Shown here one piece after another: positions 8,574-15,302 of a stretch of 64,000 bases of DNA. The stretch's first letter is position 1. Every line of letters starts with the position of its first letter. The notes under the pieces were generated by a model that searched no databases, had not been told where the DNA came from, and saw only the letters and a list, made by a program, of their open reading frames with translations. Source of the stretch: Variovorax sp. (GTDB taxonomy: Bacteria; Pseudomonadota; Gammaproteobacteria; Burkholderiales; Burkholderiaceae_C); the NCBI GenBank assembly GCA_017744285.1, contig JAGIBP010000002.1, positions 62,001-126,000 of the forward strand. The letters are read 5' to 3'. The position numbers and the translations under genes were made by a program.

Positions 8574-9800
8574 ATGAACAACGCCGGACCGCTGTCCCAC
8601 GTCAAGGTCCTGGACCTCAGCCGCATCCTCGCCGCGCCCTGGGCCGGCCAGATCCTTGCCGACCTGGGCGCCGAGGTCATCAAGGTCGAACGGCCCGGCG
8701 CCGGGGACGACACCCGAAGCTGGGGGCCGCCCTTCCTGAAGGACGGGCAGGGCCAGGACACCCGGGAAGCCGGCTACTACCTGGCCGTCAACCGCGGCAA
8801 GCGCTCGATCACGGTCAGCCTGGACAAGCCCGAGGGCCAGGAAATCGTGAAGGAGCTGGCCAAGCGCGCCGACATCGTGCTGGAGAACTACAAGGCCGGC
8901 ACGCTGGCGCGCTATGGGCTGGACGAGGCCTCGCTGCGCAAGGTCAACCCCCGCCTGATCTACTGCTCGGTCACCGGCTTCGGCCAGACCGGCCCCCGCC
9001 GCGACCAGCCGGCCTACGATTTCCTGATCCAGGCGATGGGCGGCCTGATGAGCGTGACCGGCGAGAAGGACGGCAAGCCGGGCGGCGGCCCGCAGAAGGT
9101 GGGCGTGCCCATCGTGGACATCATGACCGGCATGTATGCCGCCGTGTCGGTGCTGGCCGCGCTGGCGCGCCGCAACGAAACCGGCGTGGGAGGCAACATC
9201 GACATCGCCATGCTCGACGTGCAGGTGGCGACGCTGGCCAACCAGGCCATGAACTACCTGGTGTCGGGCAAGGTGCCGCGCCGCAACGGCAACGCCCACC
9301 CCAACATCCAGCCGCAGGATGTGTTTGCCTGCGCCGATGGCGAGGTGATCCTGGTGGTGGGCAACGACGGCCAGTTCGCCAAGCTGTGCCAGGTGCTCGG
9401 CCATCCCGAATGGGTCGCGGACGAGCGCTTCGCCACCAACGCGCAGCGCGTTCGCCATATCGGCGAGTTGTCCGCGCTGCTGCGTGACGCGTTCGGCGAA
9501 TGGGAACGCGAGAAGCTGATCGCCGCGCTGGACACCGCCGGCGTGCCCTGCGGCCCCATCAATACCGTGTCCGACGTGTTCAAGGAGCCGCAGGTGCTGG
9601 CGCGCGAGATGCTAAGGCGCGTGCCGCACCCGGCCGGCGTGGAGGTGCCGCTGGTGGCCAGTCCGATCCGCTTCGACGGCGATGCCCTGCCGATCCGCTC
9701 GGCGCCGCCGCTGCTGGGCCAGCACAGCGCCGACATCCTGTCGGAGCTGGGCTATGCACCCGCGGACATCGCTGCGCTGCGCGCGCAGGAGGTGGTCTGA
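8574..9800 (+). CDS. Family III CoA-transferase (CaiB/Frc type)
   Basis: 408 residues. Start motif SHVKVLDLSRILAAPWAGQ, then LGAEVIKVERPGAGDDTR, VNRGKRSITVSL and YDFLIQAMGGLMSVTG are typical of family III transferases. The likely catalytic Asp is in NIDIAMLDVQVATL. It would activate the pathway acid by moving CoA from a donor ester. The ATG at 8574 has an AAGGAG site. A 129-bp gap separates it from the dehydrogenase gene, and the next gene overlaps its stop by ATGA. Confidence 0.92.
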   Translation: MNNAGPLSHVKVLDLSRILAAPWAGQILADLGAEVIKVERPGAGDDTRSWGPPFLKDGQGQDTREAGYYLAVNRGKRSITVSLDKPEGQEIVKELAKRADIVLENYKAGTLARYGLDEASLRKVNPRLIYCSVTGFGQTGPRRDQPAYDFLIQAMGGLMSVTGEKDGKPGGGPQKVGVPIVDIMTGMYAAVSVLAALARRNETGVGGNIDIAMLDVQVATLANQAMNYLVSGKVPRRNGNAHPNIQPQDVFACADGEVILVVGNDGQFAKLCQVLGHPEWVADERFATNAQRVRHIGELSALLRDAFGEWEREKLIAALDTAGVPCGPINTVSDVFKEPQVLAREMLRRVPHPAGVEVPLVASPIRFDGDALPIRSAPPLLGQHSADILSELGYAPADIAALRAQEVV

Positions 9801-10417
9801 TGGCGGCCGAGCTGACCCTGCACTGGTCGCCCAAGTCGCCCTACGTGCGAAAGGTGATGGTGTGCGCGCATGAACTGGGCGTCGCCGACAGGTTGGTGCT
9901 GGTGCGCTCGGTGGCCGCCATGCTCAAGCCCAACCCGGCCATCATGGCGGTGAACCCGCTGTCCAAGATCCCCACGCTGGTGCGGGAGGATGGTTCGGTG
10001 CTGTTCGACTCGGTGGTGATCTGCGAATACCTGGACGAGCTGGCCGGCGGCACGCTCTTCCCGCGCGCGGGCGAGACGCGCTGGCAGGCGCTGCGCTGGC
10101 ATGCCTTCGGCGACGGGCTGCTGGACGCGCTGATCCTGTGGCGCAACGAGCGCGAACGCGCCGTGCCGCTGCAGCCGCTGCTGGACGCCTTCGAACTGAA
10201 GGTGCGGGCCTCGCTCGCGCTGCTGGAGGCGCAGGCCGGGGCGCTGGAACGGGCGCCCTTGTCCATCGGGCCCATCACGGTGGCTTGTGCGCTCGGCTAT
10301 GTCGACTACCGCTTCGAGACGCTCGGCTGGCGCGCCTTTGCCCCGCGATTGGCGCGCTGGCATGGGGAGATCACGAAACGTCCTTCCTTCCAGGCGACCG
10401 CGCCGATCGACGGCTGA
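9800..10417 (+). CDS. Glutathione S-transferase-like protein
   Basis: 205 residues. The N-terminal thioredoxin-like half has the Ser/Tyr-type motif SPKSPYVRKVMVCAHELG and the cis-proline region NPLSKIPTLV followed by GSVLFDSVVICEYLDE; the helical C-terminal half begins near residue 85. Such proteins use glutathione for isomerization, dehalogenation, ether cleavage or detoxification. ATGA overlap with the CoA-transferase gene shows it belongs to this operon, where it could handle a reactive unsaturated intermediate (inference). Confidence 0.88.
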   Translation: MAAELTLHWSPKSPYVRKVMVCAHELGVADRLVLVRSVAAMLKPNPAIMAVNPLSKIPTLVREDGSVLFDSVVICEYLDELAGGTLFPRAGETRWQALRWHAFGDGLLDALILWRNERERAVPLQPLLDAFELKVRASLALLEAQAGALERAPLSIGPITVACALGYVDYRFETLGWRAFAPRLARWHGEITKRPSFQATAPIDG

Positions 10418-10474
10418 GGCGCAGGCGAATTCCCCGCATGCGGCGTGCTTGGCGCCGCCCCTTCGCGGGCTGCC

Positions 10475-10480
10475 TATACT
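10475..10480 (+). promoter_or_regulatory. Possible -10 box TATACT
   Basis: TATACT stands out in the GC-rich context and lies 10 bp before the ATG of a short ORF. The nearest -35-like sequence, TTGGCG at 10449-10454, is 20 bp away, longer than the usual 16-18, so the promoter is only tentative. Confidence 0.3.
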
Positions 10481-10489
10481 CGACCCTTC

Positions 10490-10621
10490 ATGTCTCGCCT
10501 GGCCGCCATTCTCGATCCGCACGTTCGCGCCGCTGGCGCCGCGACGGGCATCGCGCTGCGCCGCATTCGCCGCGCGGCGAGTGCGTGGCTGACATCTCCC
10601 CAGCCGGCCGCAGATTCCTGA
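10490..10621 (+). CDS. Possible 43-residue leader or small protein
   Basis: An ATG directly after the TATACT box opens 43 codons, beginning MSRLAAILDPHVRAAGAATG and rich in Arg and Ala. No ribosome site is visible because the ATG is only about 10 bases from the putative -10, which would make it leaderless. No similarity is recognised. It may be chance in GC-rich DNA. Confidence 0.2.
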   Translation: MSRLAAILDPHVRAAGAATGIALRRIRRAASAWLTSPQPAADS

Positions 10622-10692
10622 GCCCGGCGATCCACTTCTTCCCTTTCAGCGCAAACCATCGATCGCCGGGCCTCCAAGCCGCGCATTTCGCG

Positions 10693-10715
10693 ACCGGGTC
10701 CCCCGCGGGACCGGT
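10693..10715 (+). promoter_or_regulatory. 5'-leader hairpin before the GNAT-like gene
   Basis: Arms ACC-GGTCCC (one bulged G at 10696) and GGGACC-GGT pair over 9 bp around a CCGC loop. It ends 25 bases before the start codon, just upstream of the TTGGAGA ribosome site, where it could affect translation or act as an attenuator. There is no T-run. Confidence 0.35.
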
Positions 10716-10739
10716 TCGCGCTCGATTGGAGAAGTCACA

Positions 10740-11375
10740 GTGGTCCTCACGACGCCCTGCCCTCGCCTGCTTCCGCGCTGGCTCTCGGGCCTGATGGAGT
10801 TGCGCATCGATGTCAGCCACGACCCGAAGCGACTCGATGAAGAAATCGGATCGATCAACGATCGCATTCGCACGCCGGGCGACGCCTTGCATGGCATGTC
10901 GCGAACGCTCACCGACGACCCTGAACTGGTCCTGCGCCACCGCGAGGCCGACGGCGAGTTCTATGTCTACGTCGAAGACCTTCGCCGCCGCGAACTCGTC
11001 GGCTACACGGTATTCAATCGACTGATCGAACTCTCGAGGCGAGCCGACCGATACGTGCGCGCGCCGCATTCCAGGTACCACGCCGGGTACCAGCGTCGCG
11101 GCCTCGCGACGGCAATCTACTGCTGGGGCCTGGACGCGGGGCTGTGCCTGATGACGGGCGCGCGCCAATCCACCGGGGCGCATGCACTCTGGCATTCGCT
11201 CGCCCGCCGCTACGAACTGGGTTATGTGGATCTTCGCGGCAAGACCTTGACCTACCTGGGGCGCGAAGTCTCCGCGCAGGTCCTGGATGACCTGCACACG
11301 CGAATGGTCCTGCTTGGCGAGGGGTGGACCGTGCACCGCTTCGCGCAGGCCACGGACATGCGATTCGCAGGCTGA
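10740..11375 (+). CDS. GNAT-like N-acetyltransferase family protein
   Basis: 211 residues from a GTG start (10740) with a GGAGA site seven bases upstream; an in-frame ATG at 10794 is the alternative. The central part YQRRGLATAIYCWGLDAG matches motif A of GNAT acetyltransferases (Q/R-x-x-G-x-A pyrophosphate loop and following helix). The rest, including VYVEDLRRRELVGYTVFNRL, looks like the strands preceding it. The acceptor is unknown. The gene stands alone, converging on the H-NS-like gene with a hairpin between them. Confidence 0.65.
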   Translation: MVLTTPCPRLLPRWLSGLMELRIDVSHDPKRLDEEIGSINDRIRTPGDALHGMSRTLTDDPELVLRHREADGEFYVYVEDLRRRELVGYTVFNRLIELSRRADRYVRAPHSRYHAGYQRRGLATAIYCWGLDAGLCLMTGARQSTGAHALWHSLARRYELGYVDLRGKTLTYLGREVSAQVLDDLHTRMVLLGEGWTVHRFAQATDMRFAG

Positions 11376-11377
11376 TC

Positions 11378-11401
11378 GCCTTCGCTCGCGCGGGCGAAGG
11401 C
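11378..11401. terminator. Bidirectional hairpin between convergent genes
   Basis: Perfect 8-bp arms GCCTTCGC (11378-11385) and GCGAAGGC (11394-11401) with an 8-base loop fill the 34-bp gap between the stops of the convergent GNAT-like and H-NS-like genes. No T-run follows on either strand, so it would work as a GC-rich or factor-assisted terminator. Confidence 0.5.
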
Positions 11402-11409
11402 CGGTGGAC

Positions 11410-11892
11410 TCAGCTGCGCAATTCGTCGAGCGTCTTTCCGCCCGCGAGCGCTTCCTTGAGCCAGCGCGGCTGCGGTCCGCGGCCGGTCCACGAATGGCCT
11501 GCGCCGTCCGTGTACGTCACGCGCGACGGCCGACGCTTCTGCTTGACCTTCTTGGGTGTGGCCGCGGCCGCTTCGCTGTTCACCTGAAGGTCCTCGAGGC
11601 GCCTGCCGGAAGCCAGCGCCTCGCGCAGCCAGGCCGGTCGCTTTCCGAAACCGCTCCAGGCATTGCCCTGCCCGTCGCTGTAGGCAGTGCGTGCTTTTCT
11701 CTTCGTGCCTGGCTTGCCGGCGGACGCCGATGACGATGACGCAGGAAAGAGCTGTTCGGGCGTCAGCCCATAGTGGGCAATCGCGACTTGAATGCGACCG
11801 ATGACTCCCTGCACTTCTTTCTCCCGGAGCGCTTCCGCCTTCTTCTGCAATGAGGCGATCTGATCCTGAATCTGCGCGTAAGTCTGAGCCAT
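11410..11892 (-). CDS. H-NS family nucleoid protein with two DNA-binding modules
   Basis: 160 residues from the ATG at 11892 (AGAAGG site five bases upstream). The N-terminal helix, residues 5-30 (QIQDQIASLQKKAEALREKE), is the H-NS oligomerization coiled coil. Two H-NS C-terminal modules follow: Y-S-D-G-Q-G-N-A-W-S-G-F-G at 71-83 with PAWLREAL, and Y-T-D-G-A-G-H-S-W-T-G-R-G at 127-139 with PRWLKEAL. They are joined by a Lys/Arg-rich linker (113-124). Most family members have one module, so duplication is unusual. It probably silences A+T-rich or foreign DNA. The upstream dyads at 12008-12046 may be autoregulatory. Confidence 0.88.
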   Translation of the reverse strand: MAQTYAQIQDQIASLQKKAEALREKEVQGVIGRIQVAIAHYGLTPEQLFPASSSSASAGKPGTKRKARTAYSDGQGNAWSGFGKRPAWLREALASGRRLEDLQVNSEAAAATPKKVKQKRRPSRVTYTDGAGHSWTGRGPQPRWLKEALAGGKTLDELRS

Positions 11893-12007
11893 ACAGCCTT
11901 CTTTCAAAATGGGGCGAGTCTACTCCCCCATGCTCTGCGGACGAATGACTGCCAATGTCAGACATCTTCTCGACATCCCGATGACATCGAGAGAATCAAT
12001 GAACGCC

Positions 12008-12046
12008 AATGACTCATTCATTGCGAATGAGTCCCTGCGAGTCATT
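12008..12046. repeat. Nested inverted repeats between the H-NS-like gene and a pseudogene
   Basis: Perfect 9-bp arms GACTCATTC (12011-12019) and GAATGAGTC (12025-12033) with centre ATTGC are nested in a second pair, AATGACTC (12008-12015) and GAGTCATT (12039-12046). The surroundings are A+T-rich for this genome and contain further AATGAC/CAATGA copies back to about 11943. This is either the operator/promoter region of the H-NS-like gene (start at 11892) or a 3' structure of the truncated hydroxylase gene that ends at 12058. Confidence 0.5.
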
Positions 12047-12057
12047 CATCTCAGTGG

Positions 12058-12906
12058 CTACAGATCGACCTCATCCACGCGATAGCGGAACAGCCACTCG
12101 TAGCGTTCGGCGATCCGCTCCCTGCTCCATTCGCGATCGACATAGGCCGCCGCGCCCTCGGCGTCGGCGAGCGCCGGATTGTGAAAGCGCCTGCCGTTCT
12201 CCGTCGACTTGCGCACGATCTCGCTGGTCCGCCCGATGCGTGCCGCCTCGTAGCGCTGCAGCGCCTGCGGCACGCCTTCGACCTCCGCCAGCGCGCGCCC
12301 GAGCACGAAGCCGTCCTCGATGGCCATGACCGCACCCTGCGCCAGGAAGGGCAGCGTCGGATGGCAGGCATCGCCCAGCAGGGCCACGCGCCCCTGCGTC
12401 CAGTGCGGCAGCGGCGGGCGCGCCATCAGCGCCCAGCGGTAAGGCACGTCGATGTAGGCGATGAGCGAATGCACGTCGTCGTGCCAGCCCTCGAAGTCGG
12501 CATGGCATTCCTCGTGCGTCCCGCGTTGCGTCCAGGACTCGGCCATCCAGCGCTGCGTCTCCACGATGCCCACGAAGTTCATCAGCTTGCCGCCTCGCAG
12601 CGGATAGTGGATCACGTGGCGGCCCGGCCCCACCCAGTTGGTCCCCACCGGGCGCACGAGGTGCGCCGGGAGCTTCTCGACCGGGATCACGCCGCGCCAG
12701 GCCATGCAGCCCGAGTAGCTCGCCGCCCCGTCGCCGAAGAGCTGCCTGCGCACGGCCGAGTGCACCCCGTCGGCACCGATCAGCGCGCGCCCTTCGTGCA
12801 TCGATCCGTCGGCGAGTTGCACCCGCACCGTTCCTGCGGCGCCGTCCTGTTCGAAACGCTCGCACTTCGAATCGAGCCGGATCGCCTCCGGCGACAGCGC
12901 GCGCAC
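12058..12906 (-). pseudogene. 5'-truncated FAD-dependent aromatic hydroxylase (salicylate/3-hydroxybenzoate hydroxylase type)
   Basis: The remaining 282 codons correspond to the C-terminal two thirds of a group A flavin hydroxylase: ALIGADGVHSAVRRQLFG (DG motif), MAWRGVIP, and GRVALLGDACHPTLPFLAQG (the GD motif that binds FAD ribose). The N-terminal Rossmann fold with GxGxxG, about 110 residues, is missing. The frame opens only at a GTG (12906) exactly where similarity to an unrelated gene on the other strand begins. Without the FAD-binding N-terminus it should be inactive. I read it as a decaying remnant of a deletion. Confidence 0.8.
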
Positions 12907-12908
12907 GG

Positions 12909-13049
12909 CTCGGCGGCTCGGGCTACATCAGCGACTTTCCGCTGGAGCGCATCTTCCGCGACGCGCGCGTGTCGCGCATCTACGAGGGCACGAGCCAGAT
13001 CATGCAGCTGGTGATCGCGCGCCAGCTGCTGAAGGCGGCGTCGGCCTGA
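12909..13049 (+). pseudogene. 3' remnant of an acyl-CoA dehydrogenase gene
   Basis: The + strand translates LGGSGYISDFPLERIFRD, then ARVSRIYEGTSQIMQ and LVIARQLLKAASA before TGA at 13047-13049. This is the last 46 or so residues of an acyl-CoA dehydrogenase (GGxGY flavin-contact turn, RD-R helix, YEGTSQI catalytic-end motif). No start codon or preceding domain exists: upstream of 12909 the DNA belongs to the truncated hydroxylase on the other strand. It is too short to be functional and must be the tail of a deleted gene. Confidence 0.85.
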
Positions 13050-13056
13050 TCAGGCC
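13043..13056. repeat. 14-bp palindrome spanning two convergent stop codons
   Basis: GGCCTGATCAGGCC contains the TGA of the dehydrogenase remnant (13047-13049) and the stop of the convergent monooxygenase (13050-13052). It may once have served as a bidirectional terminator for the two genes, although the stem is short and no T-run follows. Confidence 0.4.
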
Positions 13057-14360
13057 TGGGCAGGCTCGGCGTCGGGCAGCCCGACGTGGCCGCGCAGCGT
13101 GCGGTGTTCGTACTCCCTGCGGAACACGCCGCGCTCCTGCAGGATGGGCACGACCTCGCCCGCGAACTCGTCGAAACCGCCTGGGAAGTACGGCGGCAGG
13201 ATGTTGAAGCCGTCGCAGGCGCCTTCGGCCACCCAGCGTTCCATCTCGCGGGCGATGGTCTCGCCGGTGCCGACGATCGAGGTGTGCGTGCGGGTCGCCG
13301 ATACGCGGCGCGCCAGCTGGCCGAGGCTCAGCTTCTCGGTCGTCGAGATGCGCTGGATGTTCTGGAAGCGGCCCTTCTGGCCCTTGATCCGGTCGATGTC
13401 GAAGACCTCGTCCGGGATCGGCGCGTCGGCATCCAGGTGCGTCAGGTCGGTCTCGAGCCATTGCGAGAGGTAGCGGATCGCCGCGGTCGGCAGCAGGAGC
13501 TCGTCGAGGTAGCGCTTCTTCTCGTCCGCCTCGGCCTGGGTCTTGCCGATGATCGGGATGAAGCCCGGCAGGATCTTCAGGTGGCCGGGGTTGCGCCCGG
13601 CGGCCTCGGCCGCCTGCTTCATCTCCCGGGTGAAGGCGCGCGACGCATCGAAGTCGGTGACCGACGCGAAGATCAGGTCCGCGTTGCGCGCCGCAAAGGC
13701 CTTGCCGACGCCCGACGCGCCCGCCTGGATCAGCACCGGCTGCGACCGGCCGCGGCGCGGCACGTTGAGCGCGCCCTTCACCGAGAAGTGCTTGCCCTCA
13801 TGGTGGATTGCCGTGATGCGCGCCTCGTCCGCCAGCACCCCGCGTTCGCGGTCGTGCACGAAGCCGTCCAGCGTCCAGCTGTCCCACAGCTTGCGCACCA
13901 CGTCGACGAACTCCTGCGCGCGCTCGTAGCGCAGTTCGTGCGGCAGCGCCTGCGGCAGGTTGAAGTTGTGCGCCTCCGATTCGCGCATCGAGGTCACGAT
14001 GTTCCACGCGGCGCGGCCCTCGCTCAGCAGGTCGAGCGTGGCGAACTTGCGGGCCACATGGTAGGGCTCAGTGTAGGTGGTCGACACCGTCGCGGCCAGG
14101 CCGATGCGCGTCGTCGCGGCCATGAGGGCGGACAGCAGCACCGTCGGTTCGAGCTGGAACGCGGTGGTGTATGCCGCGTTGTTCTCGGGCAGCAGCGTGA
14201 GCGCGTCCGCGAGGAACACGAGATCGAACTTCGCCGCCTCCGCGGCCTGCGCGAGGCGGGTGTTGAAGTCGAGCGTGAACACGCGCTCGATCCCGGCACC
14301 CGGATGGCGCCATGCGCTCAGGTGATGGCCGACCTTGTCGAGAAAGAGGCTGAGGATCAT
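13050..14360 (-). CDS. FMN-dependent monooxygenase, NtaA/SnaA/DszA family
   Basis: 436 residues from the ATG at 14360 (GGTGAG site); an overlapping GTG at 14375 is the alternative start. The bacterial-luciferase-like fold is marked by WRHPGAG near 17, FDLVFLADAL, TRIGLAATVSTTYTEPYHVARKFATLD, and AAWNIVTSMRESEAHNF. Members use FMNH2 from a separate reductase to oxidize nitrilotriacetate, dibenzothiophene sulfone, dimethyl sulfide and similar compounds. It directly follows the MetQ-like gene, so scavenging of sulfur from an organosulfur compound is plausible (inference). No flavin reductase is adjacent. Confidence 0.9.
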   Translation of the reverse strand: MILSLFLDKVGHHLSAWRHPGAGIERVFTLDFNTRLAQAAEAAKFDLVFLADALTLLPENNAAYTTAFQLEPTVLLSALMAATTRIGLAATVSTTYTEPYHVARKFATLDLLSEGRAAWNIVTSMRESEAHNFNLPQALPHELRYERAQEFVDVVRKLWDSWTLDGFVHDRERGVLADEARITAIHHEGKHFSVKGALNVPRRGRSQPVLIQAGASGVGKAFAARNADLIFASVTDFDASRAFTREMKQAAEAAGRNPGHLKILPGFIPIIGKTQAEADEKKRYLDELLLPTAAIRYLSQWLETDLTHLDADAPIPDEVFDIDRIKGQKGRFQNIQRISTTEKLSLGQLARRVSATRTHTSIVGTGETIAREMERWVAEGACDGFNILPPYFPGGFDEFAGEVVPILQERGVFRREYEHRTLRGHVGLPDAEPAQA

Positions 14361-14368
14361 GCGCGCGC

Positions 14369-15178
14369 TCACCACAGCACCTTGAACGCCGGGTACTTCG
14401 CTTCGATGTACTGCTTGACCTCGGGCGACTGGAAGCTCGCGATGAACTTCTTCACCTTCGGGTCGTTCACGCGGTCCTTGCGCGCGACGATCACTTGATG
14501 GAAGAGCGGGTCCTTCCAGTCCTCCTCGACGAAGGCGGTCCTGCGGTCGATCCCCGCCGGGATGTAGACATAGGGCGAGATCGCCGAGAGGTACACGTCG
14601 TCGAGCGAGCGCGCGAGCTGCGGCCCTTCGAGCTGGACGATCTTCAGGTTCTTCGGGTTGGCGGTCACGTCGAAGATCGACGCGTCGATGCCCGCGCCCG
14701 GCTTGAGCTTGATGAGCCCGGCCTTCTCCAGCAGCAGCAGGCCGCGCGCGCCGTTGAGCGGATCGCTCGCCACCGAGACGGTCGCGCGGTCCGGCAGCTC
14801 ATCGAGTCGCTTGATCTTCTTCGAGAACAGGCCGGACTGGATGCTCCATACGGATGCGATGGGCACGATGTCGAGTTTCTGCTTCTTGAGCTGGGTGTTC
14901 AGGTAGGCCGTGTTCTGGAAGAAGTTGACGTCGATCTCCCCGTCTTCGAGCGCGAGGTTGGGGCGCACCCAGTCGGAGATCTCGACGATCTCGACCTCCA
15001 GCCCGCGCTCGGCAGCCACCTTCTGCACGACGCGGACCACATCGACGGTCGGCCCCGGATTCAATCCGATCTTGATGCGATCGGCCGCGAGTGCGGAGCT
15101 CGACATCGAGAGCACCCCGGCGAGGACGGTGGCGCCCAGGAGCAGGCGACGGCGGGACTTGGCGAGAGCAGCTTTCAT
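14369..15178 (-). CDS. NlpA/MetQ-family substrate-binding protein
   Basis: 269 residues: signal peptide 1-31 ending SSSALAA, then DRIKIGLNPGPTVDVVRVVQ, DGEIDVNFFQNTAYLNTQLK and SVASDPLNGARGLLLLEKAGLI, typical of MetQ/NlpA. These proteins bind methionine or related sulfur compounds for an ABC importer. No Cys occurs at the signal cleavage site, so unlike classical MetQ it is not a lipoprotein but a soluble periplasmic protein. ABC permease and ATPase genes are absent nearby. It overlaps or abuts the monooxygenase gene, suggesting a joint sulfur-uptake or organosulfur role. Confidence 0.9.
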   Translation of the reverse strand: MKAALAKSRRRLLLGATVLAGVLSMSSSALAADRIKIGLNPGPTVDVVRVVQKVAAERGLEVEIVEISDWVRPNLALEDGEIDVNFFQNTAYLNTQLKKQKLDIVPIASVWSIQSGLFSKKIKRLDELPDRATVSVASDPLNGARGLLLLEKAGLIKLKPGAGIDASIFDVTANPKNLKIVQLEGPQLARSLDDVYLSAISPYVYIPAGIDRRTAFVEEDWKDPLFHQVIVARKDRVNDPKVKKFIASFQSPEVKQYIEAKYPAFKVLW

Positions 15179-15302
15179 GAGACGGGTGGCGGTTCCAGTT
15201 GAAAGCCGGGCAGTCTATGAAGCCGAGACGACTTTCCAAGCGCGGAATTCGCATAAGCTTGCTCGCAGCCCGCCTGCGCGCATCAAGAGAGAGGGGCCGC
15301 AC

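Larger units (their letters stand above)
10418..10739. other. Gene-poor region before the GNAT-like gene
   Basis: This 322-bp stretch contains a 10-bp palindrome CCGCATGCGG (10434-10443) just after the catabolic operon, a good -10 box TATACT (10475-10480) without a clear -35 at normal spacing, a possible 43-codon ORF (10490-10621) and a stable hairpin (10693-10715) just before the ribosome site of the next gene. It therefore looks like a long 5' leader rather than empty DNA. Confidence 0.45.

Noticed and set aside
12058..12906. A complete 282-residue hydroxylase starting at GTG 12906.
   Set aside because: It lacks the whole FAD-binding N-terminus, and its start coincides with the junction to a foreign gene end, so it is better described as a truncated remnant.
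12909..13049. A possible DszC/SfnB-type partner for the DszA-like monooxygenase, encoded by the acyl-CoA dehydrogenase remnant.
   Set aside because: The remnant ends with YEGTSQIM ... ARQLL, the pattern of true acyl-CoA dehydrogenases, not of the DszC-type flavin monooxygenases.
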